Below, one piece after another: positions 23,641 to 35,100 of a DNA stretch of 64,000 bases. Below the pieces are notes generated by a model that was not told the DNA's origin, made no database searches, and was given only the letters and a program-made list of their open reading frames with translations. The DNA lies in assembly GCA_018417955.1 (NCBI GenBank), contig JACTVC010000001.1, forward strand, positions 3,658,001-3,722,000. Direction: 5' to 3'. A program made the translations under genes and the position numbers. Origin of the DNA: Laccaria trichodermophora. Its lineage: Eukaryota; Basidiomycota; Agaricomycetes; Agaricales; Hydnangiaceae. Within the stretch, counting starts at the first letter, position 1; each line of letters opens with the position of its first letter.

Positions 23641-24935
23641 TAGTGCATGCCTCGACCTCTGATGGCTCAAAACACGCAAATAAGGACGTTGTAGCGTTGG
23701 CTTCTGTAGACGCAATGGTGAAGATCTGGGATTGGGATTTGGGGGAATTGGAGAGGACGTTGAAGAGCCATATGAAGGCGGTTTCGGATTGTCAGTAAAA
23801 TTCGACAGGGAAAGTTTTGGGTGAGTGTTTGGTGTAGTGCTGCAGAGTGGATATGTGGGCTAAGGGATTGGATTTAGCGACATGTTCGGACGATTCTGTT
23901 GATAAAACTCTTGAACGTCCCTGATGATACAAGACTTTCGCTACCCTTTGAAAGTGTTTCCTTCTTACCAAGAGACAATCAGGTCGTTTCGTCAAGCCGG
24001 GATCATGCAGTCAGGATGTGGGATGTCCAGACAAGGTACGTTATGCCCCACTCCCTCTTTTCCTAACTAACCTCCTCATTAAAGTCATTGTGTAAAAGTC
24101 ATAAGACCAGACGAAGAATGGATCCAGTCTGCCATTCCCAGTCCGGACGGTCGACTTCTCTTAACATGCTCAGACGACCACGTATGTGTTTCGTTTCCTG
24201 TCCATAAACGCTCTTCATTCCTGACCTTCTTTCAGACGGCGCGAATCACAGACCTAGAGTTATCTGCACTAAAGGCGGAAATACGAGGTCACGACAATCA
24301 TATCGAATGTGCCGTGTTCGTACCTCCAATATCTATTCCATCTGTCCAGGAACTGGTAGCTGTGGTGAATTTATTTCCCCTCCTTTATACTTGCTGAGTC
24401 GAGCATAAACGTGTCCAGCCTTTCACCGTTCAGTCCGCGAAGGTCGACTCGCTGGGGATCTCATTCGTCATAACGGGGTCTCGTGACAAGACAATCAGGC
24501 TCTGGGACGCGTTGAGGGGTCAATGTTTATGGACTTTTGTCAGTTTCTCTTTCTACAGGGGTGCCTCTTATCTTTCCTAACACCTCGAACTCCATCAGTA
24601 GCGGACGACCATACCCTGCGGATTTGGGACTTGAAGACTGGCCGGTGCTTATGAAAAGGTTTTTCTTTGACCCTCACTTCCCCTTGGTTCTTCACTCAAT
24701 TCATTTCTTCTTTTTCCTTTACCTCTTGATAGTCGAAGCACACAGCCCCTTCATACAATGCGTAGCATGGGGACCTGCTCCCCTGACAGACGCGAAGAAC
24801 GACGAGCCAGAGAGAATTGTCAATGTTTTGGCAACGGGTGGAACGGACAAGGTACTGTTGTTATCCCTCTACCTCCATCTAACGACGAATCTCAATGTTC
24901 TTGATTCCAGTTGGTTAAGATCTGGAAACCCTGAT
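23383..24935 (+). pseudogene. Degenerate LIS1/PAC1-like WD40 protein gene
   Basis: Fragments in order match the nuclear distribution protein LIS1 (PAC1/nudF). They are LLAKKWTSVIRMHKEV (N-terminal coil end, about 23493), [16 protein letters not shown] (about 23718), SSRDHAVRMWDVQ (about 23993), SPDGRLLLTCSDDH (about 24138), TARITDLELSALKAEIRGHD, ITGSRDKTIRLWDALRGQC (about 24470), DDHTLRIWDLKTGRC (about 24605) and FIQCVAWGPAPLTDAK (about 24752). LIS1 acts with dynein in nuclear migration. Several stops lie in otherwise conserved stretches (for example after the second fragment and near 23918), and the N-terminal LisH part is not recognisable, so I call a pseudogene. Plausible short introns remain. 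Confidence 0.75.
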
Positions 24936-25526
24936 TTCCGTCATCCGTTTGCTTATTGGGGATGTGGGACGTTAGTGATCTTACAACACTGGCTCTGACG
25001 GCCCACTACCACCTGTCTTACAGCTCCCTTTCCATCATTCATACCCGACCTTGAATCACACCCACACTTTCACTGTCATTGTCGCATCCAATTTCACTGT
25101 TCTTCGTTCTCTTTCTTTCTTTATGTTTTTCTTTCTTTTCTTCATTTGTTACACTACGATCACCCACCCATAATTTATTCAACACTCAAACTTTCAAGCT
25201 GGCTGATGTTCTGCCCTATTCTGTCATCATCATCATCGTTTATTGTTATTGTTTTTAGCTTGATTAGTGCCCACTACTCTATTAGGCACTTCCAGGCGTC
25301 TGTTCTTGTACGAGCTCGAGCCTCCTGCCGGCCTCAAGGGAGGAAGGAAGATCTCTCTGCGTTTCACATCTGCAGTTCTACTGGTACCTCGGCCGGCGCG
25401 CCCCTGGGACTCGTTTGTTACCACCCCAGGTATGTATGTGTTACTCATCTTGAACGTGCTGTGTGGACTGATAGAGTGTTGGTCTTCTAGGTCTGAGGGA
25501 CAAGCAGGACCAAGCGAATGAATGAT
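24936..25526. other. Sequence between LIS1-like pseudogene and MITE
   Basis: T-rich DNA with possible 3' UTR character up to about 25250, then a GC-richer block (25290-25430) with open frames of 70-114 codons on both strands. None matches a family I know, so no gene is called. Confidence 0.35.
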
Positions 25527-26081
25527 TAGGGATGTTCACGGTTCTCATTTTTGATCCATTTTAAAAGACCCAAAAACACGATTTTTCGAAAAACAAGGTG
25601 TGTGTCTGTTTTTGATGTTTTTCCATTTTTCATTCCATTTTTCATCCATTTTTTGTCTTCGGGTTTCAAGTCGCCGAAGGGCGTTTCGGCGTTATCCGTT
25701 CTTTTTATTCCTTCCCGATATGGCAATCACACCACCGTTCGCATTACAGAAAGAGCAAAATAATTAAGATAAAATAGTTTTAATGGACTAAAGACCAATT
25801 ACTTGAGACTCACAGAAGATTTGAGGCTGACAGATAGTATTAGAAAAGTGATAAGATAAGGTGGGGTCTGGAACAAGATGCAGAGTTTAAGGCTGCCGAG
25901 GTGCCGGAAAATGTACTGTTTGTTCATTTTTGATCTCATTTTTGAAAATTTCAAGGGGGGTGGGTTCACAGTTCTCATTTTTCAGTTCATTTTTCAGTTC
26001 GTTTTTGATGTTCAATGTCTACAAAAATGAACAAAGAGTGAATCAAAAATGGATCAAAAATGAGAACCGTGAGTGCCCCTA
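25527..26081. mobile_element. hAT-like MITE, 555 bp
   Basis: The left end TAGGGATGTTCACGGTTCTC and the complement of the right end (TAGGGGCACTCACGGTTCTC) match and continue TTTTTGATCCATTTT. TAGGG ends suggest hAT. The flanking 8-mers do not match convincingly. Interior copies of CATTTTTCAGTTCATTTTT occur; there is no gene. Confidence 0.65.
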
Positions 26082-26784
26082 TTGCATGCATGCATGTGTT
26101 GACGAGAAGTAGATAGCTGAGCTTCCTCTTTGCGTATGAAAAGGCATCTTTTTGCGGTGCGAAGGAATGCATTACGCCGCGCAAAGGATGTACATATCGT
26201 AGCTAGATGTAGACGCATTTGTCCACTCCAAAGTTGCTCCAAAGGTGCAAGTTCTGATGAATACTTGGTTTTCCGAGAGAACTTTTGACATAGTTACACG
26301 TTTACATATAATGGGCAGGTATATATCGGATGTATGATACAAGATATACGGTATCATTGGCGTGCAATTGGCGACATCGCAAGAAACGATCGAAAAGCAT
26401 CGCGAAAAAGCCCAAAAGAAGCCCATCAACTTCCTCCACGACTCCTGCAGCTGCTGAAGCCAATGATTCAACCTCGCACGATCCTCATCTGTCATTGCAT
26501 GATCCTCATAACGGTTTTCTCAATCTCCCCTGATATTCATCGATTCAACGCCAGGCCACAGTGCACCGCGCAGCTTGAAACTTGATGGTAATGGAGAGGC
26601 AGTATCGGCTTGATTTGCTGGGAAGGGAGTCCACTTTCGCGAACTGGATGGTGGAAGGCTAGACACGTTGATGCTTGACTCAGAAAGTCCACGTTGGGAG
26701 GGGGAAAGAAATGAATTCACCAGGTATCAGTTTCCGGACAGACGGGATAGATACGAATACGGCAAATTGGAGGCATGTGATGAT
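26082..26784. other. No recognisable feature
   Basis: There are open frames of up to 107 codons on both strands but none resembles a known family. The right part approaches the inverted LIS1-like fragment. Confidence 0.35.
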
Positions 26785-27190
26785 TCGTTTGGGCGAGGCA
26801 TTATTCCACATCCATAATCTACGAATCGAGGCGTCGTTTATTTTCGAAGGACTCGGCGAGGTAACGAGGTTGGAACACACCTTTTTTGCATCCTGATCAC
26901 GCTCCAACAACCCACTAGAGGGCGAGGTGTTGTCGGGTTTGAACTCGAGCTTGTCGGAGGAAGGTCAGATCAGCAATAAATTGGTAAAGGGACAGAAGGG
27001 GGGTATAAACACCAAATCCGGGGCTTCCACTCATAACTGGTTATAAGCTCTTGTGAATCCAGCCGTGTGGGGGTAATCGAGCATCGATTTGTGCCTGTTC
27101 ATGTCATGAAGGTGAACGTTAGTAACAAAGACGGATGGATAAAGGTTGGCGTATACATCTGTTTGATGGCCAGCTGAGAGTTAACATTAA
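26785..27190 (-). pseudogene. Inverted partial copy of the LIS1-like 5' region
   Basis: On the minus strand it carries an ASIRRLWMWNNASP peptide similar to [14 protein letters not shown] at about 23585, and nucleotide similarity to 23245-23440. It is a fragment with no open gene. The two copies face each other across 3 kb. Confidence 0.55.
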
Positions 27191-27194
27191 GCAG

Positions 27195-27507
27195 CCATGG
27201 CGGGGAGGACGGCGAGGCGCCTGCCGGAGAGAGGGATTTTCAGTCGGTGGAGATTGTGGACATGCGCTTGTCGACTGCCTCGCTCCAGCGTTTTCGCTTT
27301 TCTTTGCCCTTTGCGCGCTGCATCTTGAATTACGCAGCAACGCAGAGGCAGATGAGCAAGAGTGGGATGAGGACGCCGGCGGCTGCTTTGCGTGAGATAG
27401 ACTTTGCGTTGGCTGCGTCATTCACGGGTGTAACACCCGAGTCCATTACGGTTACGTCCGCAGAGGCTGGTGTGCCTGTGGAAGGGGTAATACATCAGCA
27501 AAAATGA
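27195..27507 (+). other. Small open frame of unknown identity
   Basis: An 86-codon frame from 27247 to 27507 ends in TGA and has higher GC than its surroundings; the bases just before it are also open. The peptide (for example FARCILNYAATQRQMSKSG) is not one I recognise. It may be an exon remnant. Confidence 0.25.
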
Positions 27508-27509
27508 CG

Positions 27510-27790
27510 GTTCCATGTCAGCCCTAGTACATATTGTATGGCAGTACTAACCTAGTACCTCACTTGTATGGCTTTGGATGGGGCTTAAAAGGCTAGTCAT
27601 CCCTAGGATGGGCCATGAAATCCTAGTGAAACCTAGTATGGATGGAGAAATCCTAGTGAAGCCTAGCATGGGGAGAGGAAGGCTAGTACCACCTAGTATG
27701 GTGTTTAAGAGGATATTATGATCCATTCATGTGAGTTGGTAGCTTGTCATCAGCCTAGTATGCTTGTACTAGGGTAGGATTCTTCAACAA
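27510..27790. repeat. Degenerate CCTAGTATGG array
   Basis: About twelve imperfect units such as CCTAGTATGG, CCTAGTGAA and CCTAGCATGG. The core CTAG is self-complementary. It resembles in style the terminal arrays of E1-E3 and may be subterminal DNA of the Plavaka element or another composite element. Confidence 0.7.
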
Positions 27791-27865
27791 AAATATTTTT
27801 TTCGTCATGTCAGAAAACACTCATTTTTATGGACTCATTGAAATACATGTAAGACTCTATAAATG

Positions 27866-27960
27866 CTGCTGTGGTGTGGTGGTCTAAGCGCTGTGTACAA
27901 TGTTCATGCTGATTCTGCAACACCAAGGCTGCTGGTTCGATTCCCTCATTGCATAGCTAA
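27866..27960 (+). ncRNA. tRNA-like sequence with consensus B box
   Basis: TGGTGTGGTGG at 27872-27882, followed by TCTAAGCGC, resembles an A box. GGTTCGATTCC at 27934-27944 is an exact match to the B-box consensus. The distance of about 50 bp suits a Leu/Ser-type tRNA with a long arm or intron. The T stem and acceptor stem pair poorly, so a tRNA-derived SINE head is more likely than a functional tRNA. Confidence 0.55.
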
Positions 27961-28150
27961 TAAAATGTTGCATTTTGTCAAATGCGGCTCAGCCGTAAAA
28001 TTATCTACATGTTAAACTTCATTTGAATACTTTTCTACACACACGTATACTTTCCCCACTTGATAGTAAGTGGGCTTGAAGAATATTTTGAACTTGTACT
28101 TACGGTACTTGAGATGTTGCAGTATCAAGAAATCTATGGTCGACAATAGC

Positions 28151-31100
28151 CTACAGGTTTGAATATCCCAATACTTCTGTCTCATTTTCTACACCTTCAC
28201 CATCTTCAGGACCCAATTCATCATCCGCCTCATTGAGCACGTCAACATCGGAACCGTTGTCAGTCTCTTCCCCCGAGTCCTCTGCAGACAACCCACCATA
28301 TCCATAGTCATCCTCCTCCTCATCATCCTCATCCATCCACTCTTCCATACTTTGTGACTGTAAATGCGGTTGTTGATAAATGCCACCGAATTTCGTTCTT
28401 CGGAGGTAAATTCTGTTTCATCTCCTGAATATTCGCGTGCAAGGAGTCGACTCAAAAGATGATTTTTAAGTCTCGGGATGAAGTTCTTCAAAAAGCCCAA
28501 GTAAGAAAAAGTAAATTTGTCCAAACTTTGAAACAGCACTCACCGTCATGGCAGGGTCATCTTCATTTTCTCCTACCCATCGTACAACATCAATTTTATG
28601 TCTTGTATCCGATGACATATGGTGGTGCACTTGAGGATCAGTAAAAGGCAAATTCTCTGCCTCTTTGAAGGGAATTGTCGGAGCAAGATTTTTACGATTG
28701 CCTTTGCGCAGTTTTTCCCGACGGTTTCCTGTCTCACCGCTTCGGAGGGAAATTTTGTGAAGTATTCGTTCACGTCGTTGGTGAACGGATATTCCCTTCA
28801 CATGCTTTCCCTTGTGAACGCGTGGGTAAAACCGTTTTGGTCGACGGTGCTTGAGTTCCCCCTACATGAGTTGAATATAATTAACAAGGTAATAAAATGA
28901 ACACCTACAGTCTGCGTGCTAGTATTATCTGTCGTTCCAAAGCGCTTGATGGCCTTCACATAATCGCCGAGAGAGTGTAGCTTGTAGGTGTCAAGATTGA
29001 AATAGCGCTTCTTGAATGAACGCGCTTTGGTCTTCTTTTGAGGGGGGGGAGTTGATCCCTTTCTATTCAGCGGTTTTTTGGCGGTGGCTGCTGCTTTTCG
29101 ACGTCCCCGCGCGGCCTCTTCTGATGGTAGATTTTGAGTATCATACTCTTCGCAGACCGTGGATTTGAACTTTCGAAGCATGGCTCCTAATCTTGTTGTG
29201 GAGTTGTCCAGTGATCGTAAAGTCGACTCCATGTGTAGACGAAGTTTTGCAAAACCATGCCACATCGCAAGCTCAAAAAGGAGGTCCAGTACAATCTTAT
29301 TATGGCGTTTTGGTAGCAATCCCTCAAAGACAGGAATTGCACACTGCAAATGGTGAGATAAGGAATTCGAAAATAAGGCTAAAATCTACCTGTAAGAGGT
29401 CCTCAAAATCACGAGCTGCGAGCTTTTTCATGGCAGAAGCATTATTGTGGAATTTGCGAATGGTGTCTCATCCGAACGTAGGCATGGCACGAAATCTAAT
29501 TTTTGTAAGTGCAACTGTGACCTACCGGCGATTGAGTTCTTGAATGGCATCATCCCCATAGGCATGCAGAATGCGCATTAAATGTGTGAAAGTTGCCTTC
29601 CATACACCGAGTTCAAACTCGTGAAGGAGATCGGGTACGAACATCGTGTAAAATTGAAATCCATATGCTAATAATCGCTCAGAGAAAGCATTCTAGATTC
29701 GGTTAACAATGATTTGATTTTAAATGAGAAGGGTAAACTTACGTGCGTTGGAATGAGAGATTTGGGACCGAGGATTCTCTCAACAGCAGCACTTATGATC
29801 CCATATCCACCCTTATAAATCCAGTCTCGAACCAGTTGTATTTTACTTTGCCGATTTTCGTCATCTACTCGCTCCTTTGAATCGCGCAATTTACAATCGC
29901 GTTTAGTTCCAAGTTTTGAAATGTCTGCCTTGGAAATAAGGCAGCGAGGACATGGAAAGTTTCCAAGATACTTGATGCATGCAAGTATCGTTCTACAAGG
30001 TGGAATGGTAAGCCAACGCGTTGAAGCAAAAAAAAACAACCACACTTCTCTGGATAATCCGCTCCGTAGAAAAAGAAGCGAGGGAAAAAACGCCGCATGA
30101 TACCATCTGCGCATTCCATCACGATTCCGTGACAATACGCAACCATGAATTCGAGACCAAGTAAAATGCGCCAGATTGCTTGGACAAGCTCTCGATGGCA
30201 GTGAGTGATCACTTCAGCAGTTGCCGACTTTCCAAATGTCTTGATGTACCAGTCCTGAAATGCATCGCCGAGCTGAATGATTATGATCAGATGAGATTAC
30301 AAACTACCTTTAAATCACCCAGCTTACCTTGGGAATGTAAGCAACATGTTGAGCTGCAAACGATGTTGGTTTCCCTCGAGGGTATTTAGACTGATTTCCA
30401 AACCATTTGTAAATCGGCCATAGAGCAGCGTTGCCGAAACTGGTCAGGTGCATCGAATCGGAATAGCACATAATTGCGACCACGACAGTTTCTAGATTGC
30501 ATCCAGGCTCATGGGGCTGTGCTCGTATTCTTTTGTGCTCCTCGATGAAAGTCTCCGCAGTATAAACCTCTGAATACAGCCGCTCCTTTTTTCCGGTTGG
30601 ATCTGTCTCGCTTACCCAGTACTCTTTGAACGGAAATAAATTGAAGTGTTCCGCCGATGGTTCTTGAAAGGAGGCTTTGATTATTTCGACAAGAGGATGG
30701 TAAAAGAGACCTGGCACTTCATACTGGGGCGCAGCATCAACAGAGGAGTGTTTAACGCTGTCTGCAGGGACGGAAATCAATACCGAGGTTTCAATCCAGC
30801 CATCCTTTGGCGAAAACGGTGATTCTGGATTCTCTGTGTAATTATCAAGGCGTTCCGCTTCCCGTGATGCACTAAAGCCTATGAAGTCTTCCTGTTTGAA
30901 ATCGGGTTGCATTATAACGTCCTCTACAAGGGTATCAAGCTGGGAAAGGGACTTGAGATTTGATCCATTGTAATGCCAATTAAGGATGCGGAAGATGGAA
31001 GCGTTGCGAAAGGGTGCAAAAAAATCTTTGACGGAAGAGAGAGATGATCCGAAAGATGACCACCATGGTCGCGCTTCAGAAGAATGAGCATCCGGAGTGA

Positions 31101-31724
31101 AGTTCGGAGAATCCGAGACTCTGTTCAACGTGAACAATTCATCTGGAGTGAATGATGGTCGACTGCTTGGGTATGATCGAAAAACACCATAGCTGTTTGG
31201 ATTGGTTATGTATGGCGGCGTGTCCTTGACATTATCCCCACAAGATTCCTGTGATTCACATGAAATAGGAATATCTTCAAAAACTTCCGGAAGAATAATT
31301 GGTGGCGCTGGAGGCGGCTCATCTCGAAAACGTGCAGGCATGCACCGTCTGCAGTCAGGAAGGCCTGACGGCCTTAATTCAACAGGTGGCGTTGGCGATT
31401 GTGGAAGCTGAGAGATAAAACAATTACCATTTTTTAAAGTTTCCAACAGTTAATTGTACTCACATGTTCTTGCTCGACCTCAAATTCACCGTCATTGCCG
31501 TTTTCCCTCAACTCATCACGCTGCACAAGGTCTTCCTGTGTAAGTTCCATCGCCATCTTTTGTATTTTCGAGTTTCCATCGTTTTTTGTGTTGAGTTTTC
31601 GCTTGGCGCCAGCTGATCTTGTAGAAAGTGCCTTATATGCCATGCAAGAACGTTGGTGAACGCTGAGGCCACGATTATCATTGAATTTTTGAGGACAGGC
31701 CGGACATTTCAAAAGTGCAGGCAT
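28151..31724 (-). pseudogene. Plavaka-family transposase gene with C-terminal deletion
   Basis: The probable start at 31724 gives MPALLKCPACPQKF, a C2H2-type finger typical of Plavaka transposases. Exons separated by short GT..AG introns then encode the family core. Landmarks are YHPLVEIIKASFQEPSAEHF (about 30710), SDSMHLTSFGNAALWPIY (about 30460), ELVQAIWRILLGLEF (about 30180), YLGNFPCPRCLISKADI (about 29970), VPDLLHEFELGVWKA (about 29635), VFEGLLPKRHN and TYKLHSLGDYVKAIKRFGTT (about 28970). After NNRIYSHKV (about 28370) the family normally has some 170 more residues, which are missing. The remaining acidic tail (DDEEEDDYGYGG) lies in a different frame. The transposase is probably dead. Its start lies about 200 bp from the divergent DUF6698-like gene. 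Confidence 0.85.
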
Positions 31725-31921
31725 GCAGAGGAGCAGAAATATAATGAAAATGAGGGGTTTTATCCCCAGAGTCAGCATAGGTTGGCATGCACGATGCGAC
31801 GTTACAGGACAAGACCTGAGATAATTGATATCTTGAAAGTTTGGACTTGTTTGATTCACAGGGTTCACATGACCGCGTCACATCACATTTCTTTTTCATT
31901 CTACCTTCTCCACTGACCACC
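31725..31921. promoter_or_regulatory. Divergent intergenic region, Plavaka / DUF6698-like genes
   Basis: Only 197 bp separate the two presumed start codons, so promoter elements must be shared or overlapping. The plus-strand side has a pyrimidine-rich stretch (TTTTTCATTCTACCTTC) just before ATG 31922, as is common at fungal start regions. No clear TATA box. Confidence 0.4.
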
Positions 31922-32143
31922 ATGTCGGACGCCTCCAACGCTTCCGACAACGAGGAGGAGCGTTCTCCGCTCTTGAAGAGCTTGGAAAAGAGGTTGATGA
32001 GTGTGGGGAAATCACCGTAAGCACGTTCTTTTCTGAGATATTAGTGCTTTTCTCACCAAGTCGCAGCAACGATGCTATGGCCGTGTTTCTGGTTGCCGCC
32101 AAGTGGATTCCACGGTCCATACACCCATTCCTCAACTTAACAG

Positions 32144-35100
32144 AGTGGTAGCTACAACTTATATGATATACATAAGGCAAATGCCTGCACAGATATTTAA
32201 TTGTAGCCAAGGAAATCTATGATATGAAATGGTTTGGCAAATATATGAAATCTATTTCTTTCTCTGCCAGCCCTATATTTCTTTCCCTACCTAGGCTGAT
32301 GTTTTATCTATTTCTTTCCCCCATTCACTCATTTCTTTGGTTGCCTAGGCTGATGTTTTAGCTATTTCTTTCCCTCCCAGCCCTATATTTCTTTGCTTGC
32401 CTAGGCTGATGTTTTATCTATTTCTTTGGCTGCCTAGGCCGATGTTTTAGCCATTTCTTTCCTTCCCAGCCCTATATTTCTTTGCTTGCCTAGGCTGATG
32501 TTTTATCTATTTCTTTGATTGCCTAGGCTGATGTTTTAGATATTTCTTTCCCTCCCAGCCCTATATTTCTTTGCTTGCCTAGGCCAATGTTTTAGATATT
32601 TCTTTCCCTCCCAGCCCTATATTTCTTTGCTTGCCTAGGCTGATGTTTTAGATATTTCTTTGGTTGCCTAGGCCGATGTTTTAGCCATTTTTTCCCCTCC
32701 CAGCCCTATATTTCCTTGGTTGCCTAGGGTGATGTTTTAGATATTTCTTTGGCTGCCTAGGCCGATGTTTCAGCTATTTCTTTGGTTGCCTAGGCCTATA
32801 TTTTAGCTATTTCTTTCCCTCCCAGCCCTACATTTCTTTGCTTGCCTAGGCCTATGTTTTATCAATTTCTTTCCTCCCATTCACCTATTTCTTTCCCTCC
32901 CAGCCACATATTTCTTTGCTTGCCTAGGCCGATGTTTTAGCCATTTCTTTCTTTCCCAGGCTGCATTTCCAAATATAGTAATGCACAGTTTTTAAACTGG
33001 GAAATGGAAATAAAATGGCAGAAAATTCTGGGCCAAAAATGGGGAGGTGCTCACTGTTGTTGATGACATGGAGCATTGGTCTAGAGTGGTCTTCCAAATT
33101 TGTAAAACTACCCAGAAATACCCAGAAAAAATATACAGATGGTGGCTAGGATATCAGGCACTGCTTTCAGGGTCCACCATATATATCCAAAATAAGAAAA
33201 TATCCTCAGGGATGCCAAAAGTGGAAGAAACCAATGATACATATACTGGCTGATCAGGAGGGTGGTCACATGACCAATTTCCACAAGTGGTCAAAACAAA
33301 AAAAGTTGTAGCCCTGCACTGTAGTTTTCCAAATCTGTTTGAATCATGTCCTACAGTGCTCCTGTTGTGCAGATATGTTGATAAAGATCTTTCTGATCAC
33401 TGGCTTTTTCAACCTTTTGCACTTTTCTCCATCCATGAAAACAATATGATTTCAACACATTCAGAAAGCTAAGAGGAGGGCTACAATGATTGTGTCATGG
33501 GAAATTTCACCCAAAAGGAAGGTGCATCCCTTTTAAAAAAACAGGAAATTGACAATGACAGACTAAAAAAGACTCCAGATAGACTACAAAAATCAGTCAT
33601 GGACTCCAATATCTACTAACACACAACCACAGACTACAAAAAGTTGGATATTGACTACAAAGTTTACCAATAAACTACAAAAGACTACAAAGATTGGTAA
33701 AAAAACAGGAAATTGACAATGACAGACTAAAAAGACTCCAGATAGACTACAAAAATCAGTTATGGACTACAATATCTACTAACAGACAACCAAAGACTGC
33801 AAACAGCTGATTATAGGTTTGTAGTATCCACTTCTTTGATTACAGCAGTTAGGTCTACTACAATTGTTCAAGCTAAGCTTTGTACTGAGAGGGACAGTCC
33901 ACCTTTACTATAACATCTTTTAGCAAATGTACCTGTGTTTGCTTTTGGCCAAGCTAGTATTTCAAGTTGTGAAGTATAGTTGCAGCTATCTATACATCAG
34001 CTCCAAGACAAGGCAGATCTTACAACAACTTAGGGTGGTGACATGAAGTCTGACCATCATGCAACTTTAAGTATAGTGACATGTCCATGGTTCTGGTGCT
34101 CCTCCACCTTCTGACCAAGTTCATATAGTCAAAGACCAAGATGAGCAATCACTACCCAATCTATCAAGGCATCCCAGACATGCTTCAGACCCAGGCTTGA
34201 ACTTGTTATTCCATCCAGTGATGACTTCAATCACCACATCCATCTTCAGCTCTTCCACCTATACATCCAACCAAGATATGAATGATAAAGTGCCCAATCA
34301 ACATATCAGCAAAGCAAAGTATGTAAAGCAATCTGGACAAGTCCATATCCACCAACAACAACCATCTCAGTGTCAGAGATGCAAGTTCTATGCCAGAGCC
34401 AGACAGTGACAAAGTTGTAAAACTAACAGTGGGGATGTTCATGACCACATCAGCATCTGCTTCAAGTTCAATGCCATGGATGTTAAGCAATCTATCCAAG
34501 GCCATATCCAGCAGCAAGATCCATGTCTATGTCAGACATCCAAGTAGCATATCAGAAGATGACCAACCCAGTGTCTTCTCTACCATCTCTGTCTGGTTCA
34601 AGTCCATCTTCAGTATAATGTCTTTATCAAATACATACATGCTTAGACTTGGCCAAACTAGCTGTCCAAGCTGAGACTTGATGTAAGCTTTTCTATGTGA
34701 TCTATGTCCAATCTTTGTAGTCTTTTGTAGTTTATTGGTAAACTTTGTAGTCAATATCCAACTTTTTGTAGTCTGTGGTTGTGTGTTAGTAGATATTGGA
34801 GTCCATGACTGATTTTTGTAGTCTATCTGGAGTCTTTTTTAGTCTGTCATTGTCAATTTCCTGTTTTTTTAAAAGGGATGCACCTTCCTTTTGGGTGAAA
34901 TTTCCCATGACACAATCATTGTAGCCCTCCTCTTAGCTTTCTGAATGTGTTGAAATCATATTGTTTTCATGGATGGAGAAAAGTGCAAAAGGTTGAAAAA
35001 GCCAGTGATCAGAAAGATCTTTATCAACATATCTGCACAACAGGAGCACTGTAGGACATGATTCAAACAGATTTGGAAAACTACAGTGCAGGGCTACAAC

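Noticed and set aside
25146..25521. Frames of 84-114 codons in a GC-richer block
   Set aside because: There are overlapping frames on both strands, no conserved motif and no clear splice structure.
34197..34754. Open frames of 70-96 codons in the centre of element A, repeated in B and C
   Set aside because: They occur on both strands with no recognisable motif or start context. Identity between copies reflects recent transposition of the whole element, not coding selection.
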